Assembly: GCA_002148405.1 (NCBI GenBank)
Contig: MUGG01000185.1
Span: forward strand, 1 to 45,387
Length of the DNA: 45,387 bases
Direction: 5' to 3'
DNA from: Alkalinema sp. CACIAM 70d
GTDB lineage: Bacteria; Cyanobacteriota; Cyanobacteriia; Leptolyngbyales; Leptolyngbyaceae
The notes under the pieces: generated by a model
What the model was told of the DNA's origin: nothing
Seen by the model: only the letters and a program-made list of their open reading frames with translations
The model's database searches: none
Made by a program: the position numbers and the translations under genes
Shown here: in pieces, positions 8,449 to 17,387 of the stretch
Layout of the letters: every line of letters starts with the position of its first letter
Numbering within the stretch: the first letter of the stretch is position 1

Positions 8449-8661
8449 ATGTTTACAGGTTCCAGTGACAGTAACGATCGCTCGATCGAACAGTCTCGCC
8501 CATACTTTCGGCTACAGCTTTTTGGCACAAAAAATACGGTAGAGTCAATTATTAACCGATTGCATTCTATGGGGTTTGTGGACAGGGTTTACTGGGGAAA
8601 ACCCATGCCTGTGCCCGGTGTAGAGGATGAATGGGTGAGTGTGTTGCAGCGCCGTTGGTAA
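8449..8661 (+). CDS. small hypothetical protein (70 aa)
   Basis: Start ATG at 8449 is preceded by AAGGAG with about ten nt spacing, a strong ribosome binding site. The protein (MFTGSSDSNDRSIEQSRPYF, then RLQLFGTKNTVESIINRLHS, then MGFVDRVYWGKPMPVPGVED, ending EWVSVLQRRW) has an alpha/beta pattern and looks like a conserved small cyanobacterial protein, though I cannot name a family. No membrane segment or metal-binding motif. It lies alone between repeats and a Uma2 gene. A real gene is favoured because of the ribosome site and protein-like composition. Confidence 0.6.
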   Translation: MFTGSSDSNDRSIEQSRPYFRLQLFGTKNTVESIINRLHSMGFVDRVYWGKPMPVPGVEDEWVSVLQRRW

Positions 8662-8901
8662 CGCGATTTTTATTGGCAGCAACTTGTAGTTGGCTACGCT
8701 CGATCGTTTACTGCTGGCTACAGTTGGCTAAGGTGTCTAGGGGATGGGTCATTGCTTAGAGAACAAGCGATCGTTCCATCCTACCTGATATGAATACTTT
8801 CCTTTATACCAAGTCCCCATCGAGCCTACCCGTTACAATAAAAGTAGGATTTGTGGGTTTCTGGTTCAGACATTCGCATTCAAGTGAGTGGGTTTCAGCC
8901 T

Positions 8902-9444
8902 ATGCATACCCTGGCTAAATGGTCGATCGATGACTATCACCGCATGATTGATGCAGGCATTCTTCGCGATCGGCGCGTTGAATTGTTGGCTGGAGAAATT
9001 ATCGAAATGACGCCTGAAAAACCAATTCATTACAACACAGCCAATTTGAGCGCGGATTATTTGCGGGAACTATTGCGCGATCGGGCCTACGTGCGGTTTA
9101 ACGGCCCAATTACCTTGGCAACTTCCGAACCCGAGCCCGATATCGCGATCGTGCAACGGCCTGGAACTCAATACAACGATCGTCATCCCCATTCTGATGA
9201 TATCTTCTGGCTGATTGAAGTCGCAAATAGTAGCCTACAAACTGATTTGACATTAAAAGCGACTCTTTATGCTCAAGCAGCCATTCCAGAATATTGGGTG
9301 ATTGATTTGGCCGATCGGCAACTCCATCTCCTGCGCCAACCCCAAGGCGATCGCTACCAACAACACACGATACTAACCACTGGAACGGTTACGCCACTTG
9401 CATTTCCGGAGATTACAGTTGAGATCGATCGCTTGCTGAATTAG
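8902..9444 (+). CDS. Uma2-family (DUF820) putative endonuclease
   Basis: A 180-residue Uma2 protein of the shorter cyanobacterial subtype: KWSIDDYHRMIDAGILRDRRVELLAGEIIEM at the N-terminus, then EPEPDIAIV (catalytic Asp region), IFWLIEVANSS (core Glu) and YAQAAIPEYWVIDL. ATG at 8902 is preferred; an in-frame TTG at 8851 would extend it by 17 residues. It is very similar to the protein at 14286-14846, in the same order of motifs, so the two are recent paralogues. Convergent with mnmE. Confidence 0.85.
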   Translation: MHTLAKWSIDDYHRMIDAGILRDRRVELLAGEIIEMTPEKPIHYNTANLSADYLRELLRDRAYVRFNGPITLATSEPEPDIAIVQRPGTQYNDRHPHSDDIFWLIEVANSSLQTDLTLKATLYAQAAIPEYWVIDLADRQLHLLRQPQGDRYQQHTILTTGTVTPLAFPEITVEIDRLLN

Positions 9445-9456
9445 CTGAATGAATTT

Positions 9457-9488
9457 CCAGTTATTTCCCAATCCAGTTATTTCCCAAT
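9457..9488. repeat. 16-bp tandem duplication at mnmE stop
   Basis: CCAGTTATTTCCCAAT is present twice in a row. The second copy carries the mnmE stop and final Ile-Gly-Lys codons; the first copy lies just downstream of the gene. Confidence 0.8.
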
Positions 9489-10916
9489 ACAAAACCGACT
9501 GAAAATACGATCGAGCACCGATTCCGTCACATCCTCACCTAAAATCTCTCCCAACGCCGCGATCGCCCCCCTCAGATCGATCGTCCAAAAATCCAGTGGT
9601 AACTGTTGCGCGATCGTTGCCTGCACCTGCTCCAATGCTACCTTTGCACGGGTTAACGCCGCTGCCTGCCGTTGATTAATCGCCAAATCCAAATTGGCCG
9701 CTTGGGTTTCTCCTGCCTGTACTGCCTGCAAAATCGCCTGCTCCAATGCCTCAATGCCTTGATGACTAGCCGCTGCCGTCGTAACAATTCGCGTTTCCGG
9801 TAGCGTTAATTGCGTTGTAATTTCCGCGATCGTCGTTGCTGGGTCAACTAAATCGACTTTATTGACGATCACAATTAACGGTTTATCACTCACCTGTTGA
9901 TAAATTTCCCTCTCCCCAGCAGTCCACCCTTGATCCGCCGCGATCGTGAATAAGACTAAATCAGCGGACTGGGCTGCTTGCCGCGATCGCTCCACTCCAA
10001 TGCTTTCGACTAAATCCTCCGTCTCCCGAATGCCCGCTGTATCCAAGACCTGAATGGGAATGCCCCCCACAACCAACTGCGACTCCACCACATCCCGCGT
10101 CGTCCCCGGTAGTTCGGTGACAATCGCCCGATCGCTGCGACTCCAAGCGTTGAGCAAACTGGATTTTCCCACATTGGGCCGACCCACGATCGCCACCTTC
10201 AAACCCGTTCGCAGCAGTTCCCCTCGATCGGCAGTCGCTAGAATCCGATTCACGTCCGCCACTACTTGGGCAACGCTAGCCACCACCTGTGCTTCATCCA
10301 AGGGCGGTAAATCATCCTCAAAATCGATTCTGGCTTCCACCTCCGCCAGAATATCCAAACAAGTGGTGCGTAGATCTCGGATCGGTTGAGCCAGCTTGCC
10401 TTGAATGCCTGCTAGGGCCGTTGCCGCCGCCTGGGGCGATCGGGCACCCACCAAATCCGAAATGCTCTCCGCCTGGGTCAAATCAATCCGCCCATTCAAA
10501 AAGGCCCGCAGCGTAAACTCTCCCGGTTGAGCCAGCCGCGCACCCTGGGCAACACAGACTTGCAACACCTGCTGTACGGCAATAATGCCCCCATGGCAGT
10601 GGAACTCGACCACATCTTCCTTGGTATACGATCGGGGAGATAGCATGACCAACAGCAATGCTTCATCGATTGTTGTCTGTGTTGCTGGATCTTTCACAAA
10701 GCCGTAAAGGATACGATGGCTTTCCCACACTTGCTGACCGGGCGCGTGGAAGATCTGCCGCGCGATCGCCACTGCCTCACTACCCGACATCCGAATAATG
10801 CCAACGCTGCCCTGTTCCGGCACGATCGCCGTCGCGATGGCCACGATCGTGGGGGATGCAGTGATGGTGGAGGGAGAAGACATCATAGATTTGTCGATCG
10901 AGGGATGAGAAAACAT
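9477..10916 (-). CDS. mnmE: tRNA modification GTPase MnmE
   Basis: A 479-residue MnmE (TrmE), which with MnmG installs the carboxymethylaminomethyl group on wobble uridine 34 of tRNAs. The N-terminal folate-binding domain begins TIVAIATAIVPEQGSVGIIRMSG. The embedded G domain shows GRPNVGKSSLLNAW (P-loop), DTAGIRETEDLVESIGVERS (switch II) and NKVDL (G4). The protein ends in the invariant CIGK, whose Cys is required for the modification. Start is ATG at 10916; in-frame ATGs at 10886 and 10883 are also possible, since the first dozen residues are not conserved. It is a single-gene unit, convergent with Uma2. Confidence 0.97.
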   Translation of the reverse strand: MFSHPSIDKSMMSSPSTITASPTIVAIATAIVPEQGSVGIIRMSGSEAVAIARQIFHAPGQQVWESHRILYGFVKDPATQTTIDEALLLVMLSPRSYTKEDVVEFHCHGGIIAVQQVLQVCVAQGARLAQPGEFTLRAFLNGRIDLTQAESISDLVGARSPQAAATALAGIQGKLAQPIRDLRTTCLDILAEVEARIDFEDDLPPLDEAQVVASVAQVVADVNRILATADRGELLRTGLKVAIVGRPNVGKSSLLNAWSRSDRAIVTELPGTTRDVVESQLVVGGIPIQVLDTAGIRETEDLVESIGVERSRQAAQSADLVLFTIAADQGWTAGEREIYQQVSDKPLIVIVNKVDLVDPATTIAEITTQLTLPETRIVTTAAASHQGIEALEQAILQAVQAGETQAANLDLAINQRQAAALTRAKVALEQVQATIAQQLPLDFWTIDLRGAIAALGEILGEDVTESVLDRIFSRFCIGK

Positions 10917-11011
10917 TAAGTCTCAGAATGCAGCAATGAATTCACTGACTGCTGAACGGATGGTTTGAATGGATGATTTGATAGCAATTCGCTACGTGAT
11001 GGCCCGTATAA

Positions 11012-11491
11012 TCAAGGTTTGATTCCATCGCTCAACACCTTTTCCATTCTATAGTTTACAAATATTTCACTTCGGCAACTTACTTGCTGTTGGCAAATAG
11101 TAGAAAACCCCATTGCTTCAAAAAATAATTTCGCCGTAATACTAGATTCTACAAACAGTCGAGGCAGTGATAGCTCTAAAGCCTTACGCTCTATCGCTTG
11201 ATAAATCTGTCTACCGACCCCACAGCGTTGATAATCCCGATGGCAGTAAAAACAATCAATATGCCCATTGGCTTCTAACTCTCCAAACCCTGCAATCACA
11301 CCCTTGTCATCGGCTACATAGGTAAAGCGATCGGCACAAACTTCTGCCCAATTCCTGAACTGTAGATTCTCCGGAGCCCACGCCTGCACCTGTTCCAGCG
11401 AGTAATCTGGGCGATTTACTGTGCGCACCGTATCATGAAAAAGTTGGGCGATTTGCTCCGTATCCTTTGGTGTAAATAATCGTATATCCAC
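11012..11491 (-). CDS. GNAT-family N-acetyltransferase
   Basis: A 159-residue acetyltransferase. The acetyl-CoA-binding motif A is seen as FYCHRDYQRCGVGRQIYQAIE (R-x-x-G-x-G/A type, here QRCGVG), preceded by the strands VIAGFGELEANGHID and followed by FFEAMGF. The pattern is close to YafP-like single-domain GNATs; the substrate is unknown. Start GTG at 11491 is supported by AGGAAGG about 8 nt upstream. It starts 22 bp after the end of the next GNAT gene on the same strand, so the two probably form an operon. Confidence 0.85.
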   Translation of the reverse strand: MDIRLFTPKDTEQIAQLFHDTVRTVNRPDYSLEQVQAWAPENLQFRNWAEVCADRFTYVADDKGVIAGFGELEANGHIDCFYCHRDYQRCGVGRQIYQAIERKALELSLPRLFVESSITAKLFFEAMGFSTICQQQVSCRSEIFVNYRMEKVLSDGIKP

Positions 11492-11513
11492 CCGATCGAC
11501 CTTCCTGAGTTTT

Positions 11514-12080
11514 CTAATGATCCTTTAGTTGCCAATGGGGATTGGTTAAACTCACCAGAATGTGATCTTCCCAAACACCATTAATTAATAAGTAATTTTT
11601 AGCTTCGCCTTCAATCACAAATCCCAACCGCTTTAATAAATTGCCACTGCGCTGATTGCGAGGCATGTAACTAGCCTGAATGCGATGGTAATTCATGGTG
11701 CAAAACACATGGTCGATCGCGGCTTGTAACGCTTCCTGCATCAGCCCTTGTCCTTGCTTCTTCTCCGCTAACCCATAGCCTAGATTACAGGCATAAAATG
11801 GATATCCCATAAATTGGGTGAAGTTAGCCATGCCAATCACAACGCCCGGTGACTGCCGATCGAACAGAAAAAGACGCAACGCCTGTCCCTGCTGATAATG
11901 CTTAAAATTGCGAGCGACCTGCCCCCGCCAAAAATCCCTTGTCAGCCAGCCTGCTGGGGGTAACGGGGTAAAAGGACGATGAAAGGCATCGTTATCCCGG
12001 AGATACTGGAGAATTTGCGGGACATCTTTTTGACAGGCTAGGCGGACAATTAAACGCGGAGTTTCTAGCGCAACGGGCAT
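11514..12080 (-). CDS. RimJ/RimL-type GNAT N-acetyltransferase
   Basis: A 188-residue acetyltransferase. Its opening ETPRLIVRLACQKDVPQILQYL and its core GYGLAEKKQGQGLMQEALQAAIDHVF...HRIQASYMPRNQRSGNLLKRLGF are characteristic of the RimJ/RimL branch, which acetylates protein N-termini (ribosomal proteins S5 and L12 in E. coli) or other amines. The acetyl-CoA loop is KKQGQGLM. Start ATG at 12080 has no strong ribosome site. Upstream member of a likely two-gene unit with the GNAT at 11012-11491. Confidence 0.87.
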   Translation of the reverse strand: MPVALETPRLIVRLACQKDVPQILQYLRDNDAFHRPFTPLPPAGWLTRDFWRGQVARNFKHYQQGQALRLFLFDRQSPGVVIGMANFTQFMGYPFYACNLGYGLAEKKQGQGLMQEALQAAIDHVFCTMNYHRIQASYMPRNQRSGNLLKRLGFVIEGEAKNYLLINGVWEDHILVSLTNPHWQLKDH

Positions 12081-12174
12081 GTTTTTAATAGAAAAAAGGG
12101 TGAGCCAATGAATGACTCCCCCTTAGCTTAGAGCAAGGATGCCCCAAGCCGTGCATTGATTCCATCTGTTGTCG

Positions 12175-13251
12175 TTAGATTGACATGACTGGCGTCTCGA
12201 TTGTTCCGGCCAATTCTGAAGGTTGCCAAACCTGTCCGTCCATCGCCATTTGTTCAATCAAGCTGGCCAACCGCAGGGCTTTTAGAGCTTGTTCGCCACC
12301 GACGGAGGGCGACAGGCCACCCCGCACACAGGCCGCAAAATGTTCTAGTTCTGCGTACAACGGCTCCGTTCGCCCGATCGCCACCTGCTCCACAATGCCA
12401 TCCTGGCGGTAGAACGATTTGCCAAAGCTGGAAGAATTATAGGCGTGGGCTTGGCGGTGGATTTTAATTTCGTGATTCAGGAAATCGGCTTCCGTCAGCG
12501 ATCGCTGGCAGTGGGCAGAAATGCGACGAATCTTGCGATGGGTTACCTTGCTAGCGGTCAAAGTTGCCACAATGCCGTTGGCAAAGCCCAAGGTTGCGGT
12601 CACATAGTCGAGATATTTTGAGGTTTCGCTCCCGCGACTGCCGCTGGCGGTCAGACGTACCACGGGGGAGGCCGCCAGTTCCAGCATCAGATCGATATCA
12701 TGGATCATCAAATCCAACACGACCGACACATCATTGGCGCGATCGCTGTAGGGACTCATGCGGTGGGCTTCCAACGCCAGGAGATTTTCCGTTTTCAAGA
12801 CGTTGCTCAACTCTTGAAAGACGGGATTAAAGCGTTCAATGTGACCGACTTGCAGAATGCATTCATTCTCCGCAGCGGCATTGACCAAGGACTCCGCTTC
12901 AGCGATCGTGGCCGCGATCGGCTTTTCGATCAGCACATGCACCCCCGCCTTCAGCGCAGCCATGCCGACGGCGTGATGGAGGCGAGTGGGAACGGCAATG
13001 CAGACCGCATCCACATGCTCTAATAAGTTGTGATAGTCCTCAAAAAATCGAGTCTGATAGCGGCTAGCGGTTTCTAAGCCCAACTCGACATTCACATCGG
13101 AAACCCCAACGAGTTTCACATCCTTCAGCAGGCTCAAGACTCGAGTGTGATGCTGGCCCATATTGCCAATGCCAATCACACCAATGCGAATCGGTGTCGG
13201 TTGAATTCTCTGGAGCGAGAACCCCGAACAGTCTTCAGGTCGCTTTGTCAC
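12175..13251 (-). CDS. Gfo/Idh/MocA-family oxidoreductase
   Basis: A 358-residue NAD(P)-dependent oxidoreductase. The Rossmann motif is IRIGVIGIGNMGQHH near residue 25, with the conserved IEKPIA (Lys of the EKP motif) near 115 and GHIERFNPVF near 145. The C-terminal domain has DLMIHDIDL, where His and Asp usually contact substrate. GTG at 13251 is chosen because GAGGAG lies eight nt upstream; a TTG at 13290 would add 13 non-conserved residues. The family dehydrogenates sugars or inositols; the subtype resembles nucleotide-sugar 3-dehydrogenases but the substrate is not determinable here. Confidence 0.88.
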   Translation of the reverse strand: MTKRPEDCSGFSLQRIQPTPIRIGVIGIGNMGQHHTRVLSLLKDVKLVGVSDVNVELGLETASRYQTRFFEDYHNLLEHVDAVCIAVPTRLHHAVGMAALKAGVHVLIEKPIAATIAEAESLVNAAAENECILQVGHIERFNPVFQELSNVLKTENLLALEAHRMSPYSDRANDVSVVLDLMIHDIDLMLELAASPVVRLTASGSRGSETSKYLDYVTATLGFANGIVATLTASKVTHRKIRRISAHCQRSLTEADFLNHEIKIHRQAHAYNSSSFGKSFYRQDGIVEQVAIGRTEPLYAELEHFAACVRGGLSPSVGGEQALKALRLASLIEQMAMDGQVWQPSELAGTIETPVMSI

Positions 13252-13517
13252 TCTCGTTACTCCTCTACCACCACATTCGTGACTGTGCAACTCCTAGCGT
13301 TTGCCATGGATACAATCAAGACTGCGAGAGAAAGAGATTCAGACTGAGGGTAGATGACTTACTCAGTCCACCCTTCTCAGTCCTGAATACAGAATCCAAT
13401 GTCAGCACCAACGGAATTGGCATCAGTCTCCATACAGGTCTCCTCAAACATCACAGATAGTAACACAGAGACTCTTTATCTGAAGATTTTCAACGATAGG
13501 ACAAAGTTCCTGAAGTT

Positions 13518-14150
13518 TTATAGAACACCCTTTGAGCTCGGAATTTCGTGGGCACGACGGGGATCGACCTCCGTGGCCATGCGCATGGCTCGGGCAAAGG
13601 CCTTAAAGGTCGCTTCAATAATGTGATGGGAGTTAAGGCCGTCCAGTTGGCGAATGTGTAACGTCATCTGGGCATGGTTGACGATCGCGACAAAAAATTC
13701 CCGCACCAGTTGGGTGTCATAGGTGCCCACGCGCTGGGTGGGAATGTCGAGGCCATAGGCCAAATGGGGCCGTCCCGAAAAGTCCAGGGCCACCTGTACC
13801 AGCGATTCATCCAAGGGCGCTAGGAAATGCCCAAAGCGCACGATGCCCTTACGATCGCCCAAGGCTTTAGCCAGGGCCATTCCTAGGGTAATGCCCACGT
13901 CTTCGTTGGTGTGGTGGTCGTCGATGTGGAGGTCACCGGTGGCTTGAATGTCTAGGTCAAACAGGCCATGGGAGGAAATTTGGTGCAGCATGTGGTCTAG
14001 GAAGGGAATCCCGGTGTTGACGTTGCATTGTCCCGTCCCGTCCAAGCGAATCGTTACAGTGACATCCGTCTCACCGGTTTTGCGGTGAACGGTCGCGGTG
14101 CGATCGCTGGGGAACACAGCAGGAACAGTCGGACGATCGGTGGTCTGCAT
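13518..14150 (-). CDS. hisB: imidazoleglycerol-phosphate dehydratase
   Basis: A 210-residue HisB, sixth step of histidine biosynthesis (dehydration of imidazoleglycerol phosphate). Signatures include RKTGETDVTVTIRLDG, FLDHMLHQISSHGLFDL, the Mn-binding GDLHIDDHHTNEDVGI and NSHHIIEATFKAFARAM. Monofunctional and of bacterial length, without the phosphatase domain. ATG at 14150 is preferred; a TTG six bases upstream is possible. Stands alone, divergent from the Uma2 gene at 14286. Confidence 0.97.
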   Translation of the reverse strand: MQTTDRPTVPAVFPSDRTATVHRKTGETDVTVTIRLDGTGQCNVNTGIPFLDHMLHQISSHGLFDLDIQATGDLHIDDHHTNEDVGITLGMALAKALGDRKGIVRFGHFLAPLDESLVQVALDFSGRPHLAYGLDIPTQRVGTYDTQLVREFFVAIVNHAQMTLHIRQLDGLNSHHIIEATFKAFARAMRMATEVDPRRAHEIPSSKGVL

Positions 14151-14285
14151 AGCCAAATTCCACTCAAATATTGCAAATCTAAGGGTGTGAGTGTTCCATT
14201 ATCCCGTGAAATTTAGGGAGTTAGCTAAGATTAAGACAGGAGCAACCGTAGGAATTTGCAACAGATTCATTTCCTGGGAAATGCG

Positions 14286-14846
14286 ATGACTGTCACCCTA
14301 GCGCACTGGACGATCGCCGATTATCACCACATGATCCAAGTGGGGTTGTTAGCCGATCGATCGGTTGAACTGTTGAACGGAGCCGTTGTTGAGATGTCAC
14401 CCGAAAGTCCCGATCATGCCCAAGGGTGTACCGATACCGCCGATTATCTTCGAGCGAAACTGGGCGATCTCGCCTTAATTCGTGAAACAAAGCCCATTAC
14501 TTTACCGTTACAAAATTCCGAACCCCAGCCGGATATTGCGGTCGTCCTCCCCCAGCGATCGCTCTATCGAACCCAGCGCCATCCCTATCCAGAGGAAATT
14601 TTCCTCCTGATTGAATACGCTAATACCAGTTGGAAAAAAGATACTGGCATCAAACGACAACTTTATGCCCAAGCCGGGATTCCCGACTATTGGGTCATTA
14701 ACCTGGCGGCTCGCCAAGTCAGAATTTATCGAGACCCGCAAGGAGAGGATTATCGGTCAATGGCCACCCTCTCCCAAGGCCCCATTCGGCTCTTAGCCTT
14801 CCCCGACGTGGAACTGGCGATCGAGCCCTTCCTGACGGGGATTTAA
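14286..14846 (+). CDS. Uma2-family (DUF820) putative endonuclease
   Basis: A 186-residue Uma2 protein with HWTIADYHHMIQVGLLADRSVELLNGAVVEM, EPQPDIAVV, IFLLIEYANTS and YAQAGIPDYWVINL, the same block order as the protein at 8902-9444. ATG at 14286 is chosen because the family block begins right after it; a TTG at 14256 is in frame. Divergent from hisB and followed by a palindromic repeat. Confidence 0.85.
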   Translation: MTVTLAHWTIADYHHMIQVGLLADRSVELLNGAVVEMSPESPDHAQGCTDTADYLRAKLGDLALIRETKPITLPLQNSEPQPDIAVVLPQRSLYRTQRHPYPEEIFLLIEYANTSWKKDTGIKRQLYAQAGIPDYWVINLAARQVRIYRDPQGEDYRSMATLSQGPIRLLAFPDVELAIEPFLTGI

Positions 14847-14908
14847 CCTGTATTGGGACTTCAAAAGGGCGAGTTAGACTGAATCAATTTGTGATTGCAA
14901 TCCATGAC

Positions 14909-14992
14909 GATCCCCCTAAATCCCCCTTAAAAAGGGGGACTTTCAAGAAATTTAGACGAATCCCCCCCTTTTGAAGGGGGGAAGGGGGGATC
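14909..14992. repeat. C/G-run palindromic intergenic repeat
   Basis: Two adjacent hairpins: CCCCCTTaaaaAGGGGG near 14922-14938 and CCCCCCCTTttgAAGGGGGG near 14962-14981. The ends GATCCCCC...GGGGGATC pair overall. This is the type of GATCCCCCTAAATCCCCC repeat scattered between genes in many cyanobacteria. It lies between a Uma2 gene and the 3' end of fabI. Confidence 0.8.
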
Positions 14993-15024
14993 GGATCTCT
15001 AGGTATTGATAAATCAATTTGGTA

Positions 15025-15822
15025 TTAAGACTCGACGCGGCTGTCGGTCATCCCCATGATTTCGTACCCGGAATCCACATAGATCACCTGGCCTGTAATC
15101 CCGCTGGAGAGGTCACTGCTCAGGAACGCCGCCGTATTACCCACTTCCAACTGGGTGACGGTGCGCCGTAGGGGAGCCACCTCTTCCACATGCTTAATCA
15201 TGTCGCGGATCCCCCCCACCGCAGAGGAGGCCAGGGTGCGGATGGGGCCAGCGGAAATGGCATTGACTCGAATGCCCTGGGAACCGAGTTCATGGGCCAG
15301 ATACCGCACGTTCATTTCCAAGGCCGCCTTGGCCGTTCCCATAACGTTGTAGTTCGGAATAACCTTCACGCCACCGTAGTAGGTTAGGGTGACAATACTG
15401 CCGCCCTCGGTCATCAAGGGTTTCGCCGCCCCCGCCATCTGAATCAATGAGTAGGCGCTGACATCCAGAGCCAGCTTGAAGCCTTCCCGACTGGTGGCGC
15501 TAAAGTTGCCCTTCAATTCTTCTTTATTGGCAAAGGCCAGACAGTGAATCAGAATATCTAGCCGTCCCCAAGCTTCCTTCACCGCATCAAAGGTGGCTTG
15601 AACTTGCTCATCGCTCTGGACGTTACAGGGCACAAACAGGCTAGGACTCAACGGCTCGGTCAGATCCCGCACCTTTTTCTCAAACTTGCCGCTGTCATCC
15701 GGCAGATAGGTGACCCCAATGTTGGCTCCGGCTCGATGGAGTTGCTGGGCGATGCCCCAGGCGATCGACTTATCGTTAGCAATTCCTGTGACCAGGGCGT
15801 TTTTTCCACTCAGATTCAGCAT
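15025..15822 (-). CDS. fabI: enoyl-[acyl-carrier-protein] reductase (NADH)
   Basis: A 265-residue FabI of fatty acid synthesis that reduces trans-2-enoyl-ACP. The opening MLNLSGKNALVTGIANDKSI aligns with cyanobacterial FabI. Other family marks: CLAFANKEELKG, a Tyr-x6-Lys catalytic pair (YNVMGTAKAALE, the Tyr within VIPNYN), AISAGPIRTLASSAVGG and GQVIYVDSGYEIMGM. Start ATG 15822 fits homologues; ATGs at 15828 and 15843 are in frame and could be used. No ribosome site stands out. The short tail after IMGM (TDSRVES) is longer than usual. Confidence 0.96.
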   Translation of the reverse strand: MLNLSGKNALVTGIANDKSIAWGIAQQLHRAGANIGVTYLPDDSGKFEKKVRDLTEPLSPSLFVPCNVQSDEQVQATFDAVKEAWGRLDILIHCLAFANKEELKGNFSATSREGFKLALDVSAYSLIQMAGAAKPLMTEGGSIVTLTYYGGVKVIPNYNVMGTAKAALEMNVRYLAHELGSQGIRVNAISAGPIRTLASSAVGGIRDMIKHVEEVAPLRRTVTQLEVGNTAAFLSSDLSSGITGQVIYVDSGYEIMGMTDSRVES

Positions 15823-15843
15823 AGCCATGTACGTTGAGAGCAT

Positions 15844-16485
15844 TTATGAGAATACTCAAAGATGGTCAGCCATGGAATAGGCAACCCTGGGGAGATTTCC
15901 GGCTATTGCGGTGGCGGGAGGTCGATCGACGCGGCCTAGGGAGCCCAAAGCCCGGTATTTTGTAGGAATGCGCTAACTAGACAAAATTGTGCAGGGGCCA
16001 AAACTTGGGAGTAAGATATTGACAATCTCAGTGGGACAAGGGTGATTGCGACCCAAATGAAAAGTGCAAATCAGCACAAGTTGCCGCCATCGTTCGTCAT
16101 CCTTGGGATTGCACTCCATGAATCTGGTCAGATTGATTTTGATCACTTTTATGATTGTGACCACTTTAGATGCAGCCCCTTGATTCAACGCAGAGCGAAT
16201 TTAGACCCGTGCTAATTCAAAAAACTCCAAGTTGAAGACTTCGGCTCAGCTAAATTGCCCATAAGCTTAGTAGAAAGCATAGCGGAGTGTATTTCTTGCT
16301 ACAAAAACTCCTCGATCGGTAGGTTTTATTGGTCTCAAGTCAACAATTGCTCACAGAGTGAATCTCATAGAAATGATTCTCATCGGAATTAATCTCTTAG
16401 CGGATCTCTTGAACGTTGACCCCTTGATTGTGTAGTTAGCTAACTCTACTGGCCTTTCCGTAGAACGGCGTTAGGAACGGGGAAG
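15844..16485. other. fabI-ntcA divergent intergenic region
   Basis: About 640 bp. It holds the NtcA-type site at 16289-16302, a 12-bp palindrome AGTTAGCTAACT at 16434-16445, and TTGACC at 16416-16421 as a possible -35 for a proximal ntcA promoter. A 71-codon frame on the minus strand (15973-16188) has no family resemblance and is not called. Confidence 0.5.
16289..16302 (+). promoter_or_regulatory. NtcA-binding site upstream of ntcA
   Basis: GTATTTCTTGCTAC is an exact match to the NtcA consensus GTA-N8-TAC. It is 184 bp upstream of the ntcA start. TAGGTT (16320-16325) fits TAN3T as a -10, 17 nt downstream, slightly closer than the usual 20-24. Fits the known autoregulation of ntcA. Confidence 0.65.
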
Positions 16486-17157
16486 ATGGTAATAAGCCCA
16501 GACAAGTCGCTCGCATCAATGTTCCGCCAAATGGGTGGAAACGCTTATCCGCCGATGGTGGAAACCTTCGAGCGGGGTAAGACAATCTTCTTTCCGGGTG
16601 ATCCTGCTGAACGGGTTTATTTTCTCCAGAAAGGGGCTGTTAAGTTATCTCGGGTCTATGAGGCGGGGGAAGAAATCACGGTTGCGCTGTTGCGGGAAAA
16701 CAGCGTGTTTGGAGTCTTATCGCTGATTACAGGGCAAAAAGCCGATCGCTTCTACCACGCGGTGGCCTTTACCCCCGTGGAACTGCTTTCGGTCCCGATC
16801 GAACAGGTAGAAAAGGCCCTGAAGGAAAATCCTGACCTGTCCATGTGGATGCTCAAGGGGCTGTCATCCCGGATTCTGCAAACGGAGATGATGATCGAAA
16901 CCTTGGCTCACCGGGATATGGGATCTCGGTTGGTGAGTTTTTTGCTGATCCTATGTCGGGACTTTGGGGTGCCGGGACAAAACGGGATCACGATCGATCT
17001 CAAGCTCTCCCACCAGGCGATCGCAGAAGCTATTGGATCCACTCGCGTTACGGTGACTCGTCTTTTGGGTGATCTGCGGCAGGATGAAATGATTTCCATC
17101 CACAAGAAGAAAATAACGGTTCATAATCCCGTCATGCTTAGCCAGCAGTTTACCTAG
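16486..17157 (+). CDS. ntcA: global nitrogen regulator NtcA
   Basis: A 223-residue CRP-family regulator that senses 2-oxoglutarate and activates nitrogen-assimilation genes. Present are the effector domain FERGKTIFFPGDPAERVYFLQKGAVKLSR, the long C-helix region EMMIETLAHRDMGSRLVSFL, and the recognition helix block LSHQAIAEAIGSTRVTVTRLLG, all as in cyanobacterial NtcA of 222-225 residues. GGGGAAG immediately precedes the ATG at 16486. An exact NtcA box lies upstream. It is followed after 230 bp by the DUF3084 gene on the same strand. Confidence 0.98.
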   Translation: MVISPDKSLASMFRQMGGNAYPPMVETFERGKTIFFPGDPAERVYFLQKGAVKLSRVYEAGEEITVALLRENSVFGVLSLITGQKADRFYHAVAFTPVELLSVPIEQVEKALKENPDLSMWMLKGLSSRILQTEMMIETLAHRDMGSRLVSFLLILCRDFGVPGQNGITIDLKLSHQAIAEAIGSTRVTVTRLLGDLRQDEMISIHKKKITVHNPVMLSQQFT

Positions 17158-17387
17158 CTTGCGGTAGCGCGTCCCTGATCTCGTCTCCTGATTTCGCCCT
17201 CTGATGCCGATCAGCTGAGCTTTTCGATCGGTTTAGCCTTGCCATCAATGATCCATGGCCATCAATGCTATGCAGAGCTATGCAGAACAGTCCTGTTAGA
17301 ACGGTCAATAGGCTTTAGACTGGCTATAGTTTTTGGTAGGAGCCGTTTGGAAACCTTTAGTCCAGCGGCAGGTGTGGTGGAGTTGTA

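Noticed and set aside
12175..14150. A histidine operon around hisB
   Set aside because: The neighbours are an oxidoreductase and a Uma2 gene; no other his gene is present.
14909..14992. CRISPR-like repeats
   Set aside because: The palindromes here and elsewhere occur singly, with no regular repeat-spacer array and no cas genes in the window.
15973..16188. 71-codon minus-strand frame between fabI and ntcA
   Set aside because: No ribosome binding site, no recognisable family, and it lies in the likely regulatory region; cannot be excluded without homologue searches.
16431..16449. GTA...TAC pair near the ntcA start as a second NtcA box
   Set aside because: The spacing is 12 nt, not the 8 nt NtcA requires.
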